A stretch of 16,627 nucleotides of DNA, from assembly GCA_016789625.1 (NCBI GenBank), contig JAEUQS010000705.1, forward strand, positions 1-16,627, in the 5' to 3' direction. The translations under genes and the position numbers were made by a program. The DNA is from Acidobacteriota bacterium (GTDB lineage: Bacteria > Acidobacteriota > Thermoanaerobaculia > UBA5066). This document shows, piece after piece, positions 15,214 to 16,627 of the stretch. The notes beneath the pieces were generated by a model, which was not told the origin of the DNA, made no database searches, and saw nothing but the letters and a program-made list of their open reading frames with translations. Position 1 is the stretch's first letter. Every line of letters starts with the position of its first letter.

Positions 15214-16627
15214 GGCACACGAACACCGCAGGAAACCGGCGACGCGAGCACCGTGGCCGCGTGGCCCACGGTGAGTCCGGGAGCGGGACCCGAGTGCTGC
15301 ACCGAGATCCAGGCGTTCGGTCCCGCGGCACCCCCCGACAACGTGAAGTCACAGTATCCGCCCCGGAACTGAACGGGGTTCAGGTCGTGGGTGTCGAAGG
15401 CCGCGAGGCGCTGTGAGGCCAGAAACAGCGACACCGGCTCGAACTGGTTGTAGCCCGAGAGGGTGAGGTTCGCGTCCATGTCGTAGGTTCTCGCGTACAG
15501 GCGGAAGGCTCCGGCGTTGAACCCGGATTCACAGGACTCGCCACCGGCGCAGCGCCTGAGCCAGCCACAGAGATCGCGCTCGGGTCCATCGGGTCCCGGC
15601 GTCAGGTCCCAGCGAAAAACGCGGAGGGTGCTGCGGAGCCCGGCCTCGGGGTCGTTGAAGTAGCGAAAGCGGAAGCGGGTCCCCAAGGGGAGCCGTCCGT
15701 CGCCGCGAAACCTGAAGCGCTCGGGCGCGGCGCTTCCGGTCGAGGCCTCGAACGAAGCGAAGCGCCCGTAGAACGTGGGGCTCTCGCCCCAGACGAGCGA
15801 CGGATCGAACGGCATCGCGACGAGCGAGTCGCCGCTGACGTCGCCTCCCGGGTAGGTGTCGACGTAGAGCACGTCCCCCGTCAGGACGTTCGAATCGAAA
15901 CCATAGGCCGGCTCGTTCCAGCCTGTGGTCGCGAGAGCGTCGTTGCGATAGCGGCGAGCGTCGTCCGGGAGACGGGTCGTACAGTAGTTCAATACGTCGA
16001 GCGTCACGAACCCCGAGAAGTCCTGGCTCAGACGACCGTCGCCGGGAAGGCCGCACGCGGGGTTGGTCGCGTCGAGAATCCCGGACCCGGCGGGACTCCG
16101 AAGGCTCGAGACGGGCTGCGACTCGTCCAGGGATTCCCAGATCCAGAGCCGCTCCGCACGGCTGAACGCGGGCGTGGGATAGATGCCCGTCGCCCGGGCT
16201 GCGTCCTCCGCGTCGGGATTGGCGAATCGCAGGAAGCGATTCGGGCCGAAGCCCGTGACAGGAGCATAGACGCCCGTTCGGATGTCCAGACCGCAGGGAT
16301 CCACGTCTCCCCTCAGTCGCTGGATGGGGTTGACGTTGAGGCGGCCGTTCAGCACGTCTCGCATGGAGAAGGAAGCCGCGTCGTTCCCGTCCATGGGGAC
16401 GTTGAAGGCGAACACGGGCCTCGCGTACTTGTTCCACACCGTCACCTGCACGACGAGCCCGTTGGAGCTCGTGTTGATCACGGAGAGGAGCGTGTCGGAG
16501 CCCTGGGCGGGGATGTCGTCGCCCTCGCTCCAGTTGCGTGACACATGGAAGTACGGCGCGAGGAGGGAGGCGGCCGGTATGTTCTGGCGGGCGCACTCGG
16601 CGGCGGAGAGCAGGGGGGCCGGGCAAA
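15210..16627 (-). CDS. Large secreted-type protein of unknown function, partial (N-terminus beyond the right edge)
   Basis: The 471 visible residues end with ...SCGVRVP and a TAA. The reading frame is open to the edge; the sequence at the edge (CPAPLLSAAECARQNIPAA, then LLAPYFHV) looks like the region just after a signal peptide, so little is probably missing. GTG 16544 is unlikely to be the true start. Composition is that of an extracytoplasmic beta-rich protein: many Gly, Asp, Asn and aromatic residues, several Cys, and no membrane segment. The string SVINTSSNGLVVQVTVWNKYARPVFAFNVPMDG (from about 16490 down) recalls a group of large secreted proteins that I associate with Thermoanaerobaculia-like acidobacteria (LPYF...TLFSVxNxS...V-x-W-T-x-W-x-x-P-x-x-x-F-N-V). 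No catalytic motif is evident. It converges on the MmcQ-type gene with overlapping stops. Confidence 0.85.
   Translation of the reverse strand, partial: CPAPLLSAAECARQNIPAASLLAPYFHVSRNWSEGDDIPAQGSDTLLSVINTSSNGLVVQVTVWNKYARPVFAFNVPMDGNDAASFSMRDVLNGRLNVNPIQRLRGDVDPCGLDIRTGVYAPVTGFGPNRFLRFANPDAEDAARATGIYPTPAFSRAERLWIWESLDESQPVSSLRSPAGSGILDATNPACGLPGDGRLSQDFSGFVTLDVLNYCTTRLPDDARRYRNDALATTGWNEPAYGFDSNVLTGDVLYVDTYPGGDVSGDSLVAMPFDPSLVWGESPTFYGRFASFEASTGSAAPERFRFRGDGRLPLGTRFRFRYFNDPEAGLRSTLRVFRWDLTPGPDGPERDLCGWLRRCAGGESCESGFNAGAFRLYARTYDMDANLTLSGYNQFEPVSLFLASQRLAAFDTHDLNPVQFRGGYCDFTLSGGAAGPNAWISVQHSGPAPGLTVGHAATVLASPVSCGVRVP

Overview
This is a G+C-rich (roughly 65-70% by eye), gene-dense bacterial segment. 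It has no RNA genes, CRISPR, insertion sequences or integration signs, and no gene-free stretch longer than about 125 bases. An Acidobacteriota-like Gram-negative bacterium is my best guess. The basis is an RND efflux pump with a lipoprotein adaptor, a PIG-L deacetylase with a signal peptide, two ArnT-like lipid-linked sugar transferases, and a large secreted protein of a type I associate with Thermoanaerobaculia-like acidobacteria. The lineage is inference from recalled families; no marker gene is present.

Left part (1-4036, minus strand): the start of a secreted PIG-L/LmbE-type deacetylase running off the left edge, preceded in its direction of transcription by two tandem ArnT/PMT-like membrane glycosyltransferases separated by 5 bases. 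A 123-base divergent region (4037-4159) carries a perfect 7-base inverted repeat and leads to two small plus-strand membrane proteins, one PGPGW-like and one DUF3592-like (4160-5013).

Middle part (5041-9233, minus strand): a two-gene efflux operon of adaptor lipoprotein and RND permease, overlapping by ATGA. The proton-relay residues are intact. No outer-membrane channel gene is in view.

Right part (9330-15213, plus strand): five tightly packed co-directional genes. They are a 145-residue DUF4760-like protein, an 857-residue fusion of an alpha/beta-hydrolase with a CHAT (caspase-like) protease domain, a Tat-exported PhoD-like metallophosphatase overlapping it by TTGA, an SGNH/GDSL hydrolase with an N-terminal membrane anchor, and an MmcQ/YjbR-type protein. 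The last gene overlaps by 4 bases, stop to stop, a long secreted protein of unknown function that runs off the right edge on the minus strand.

The most interesting object is the hydrolase-CHAT fusion. It has a complete-looking Ser/Asp/His hydrolase triad and a complete His/Cys protease dyad joined by an Ala/Arg/Pro-rich linker, and it sits directly behind a small conserved protein. A protease-controlled esterase/lipase module is a reasonable hypothesis. The downstream exported hydrolases act in another compartment, so the cassette need not be one pathway. Five of the genes start with GTG or TTG, so automated start calls here need care.
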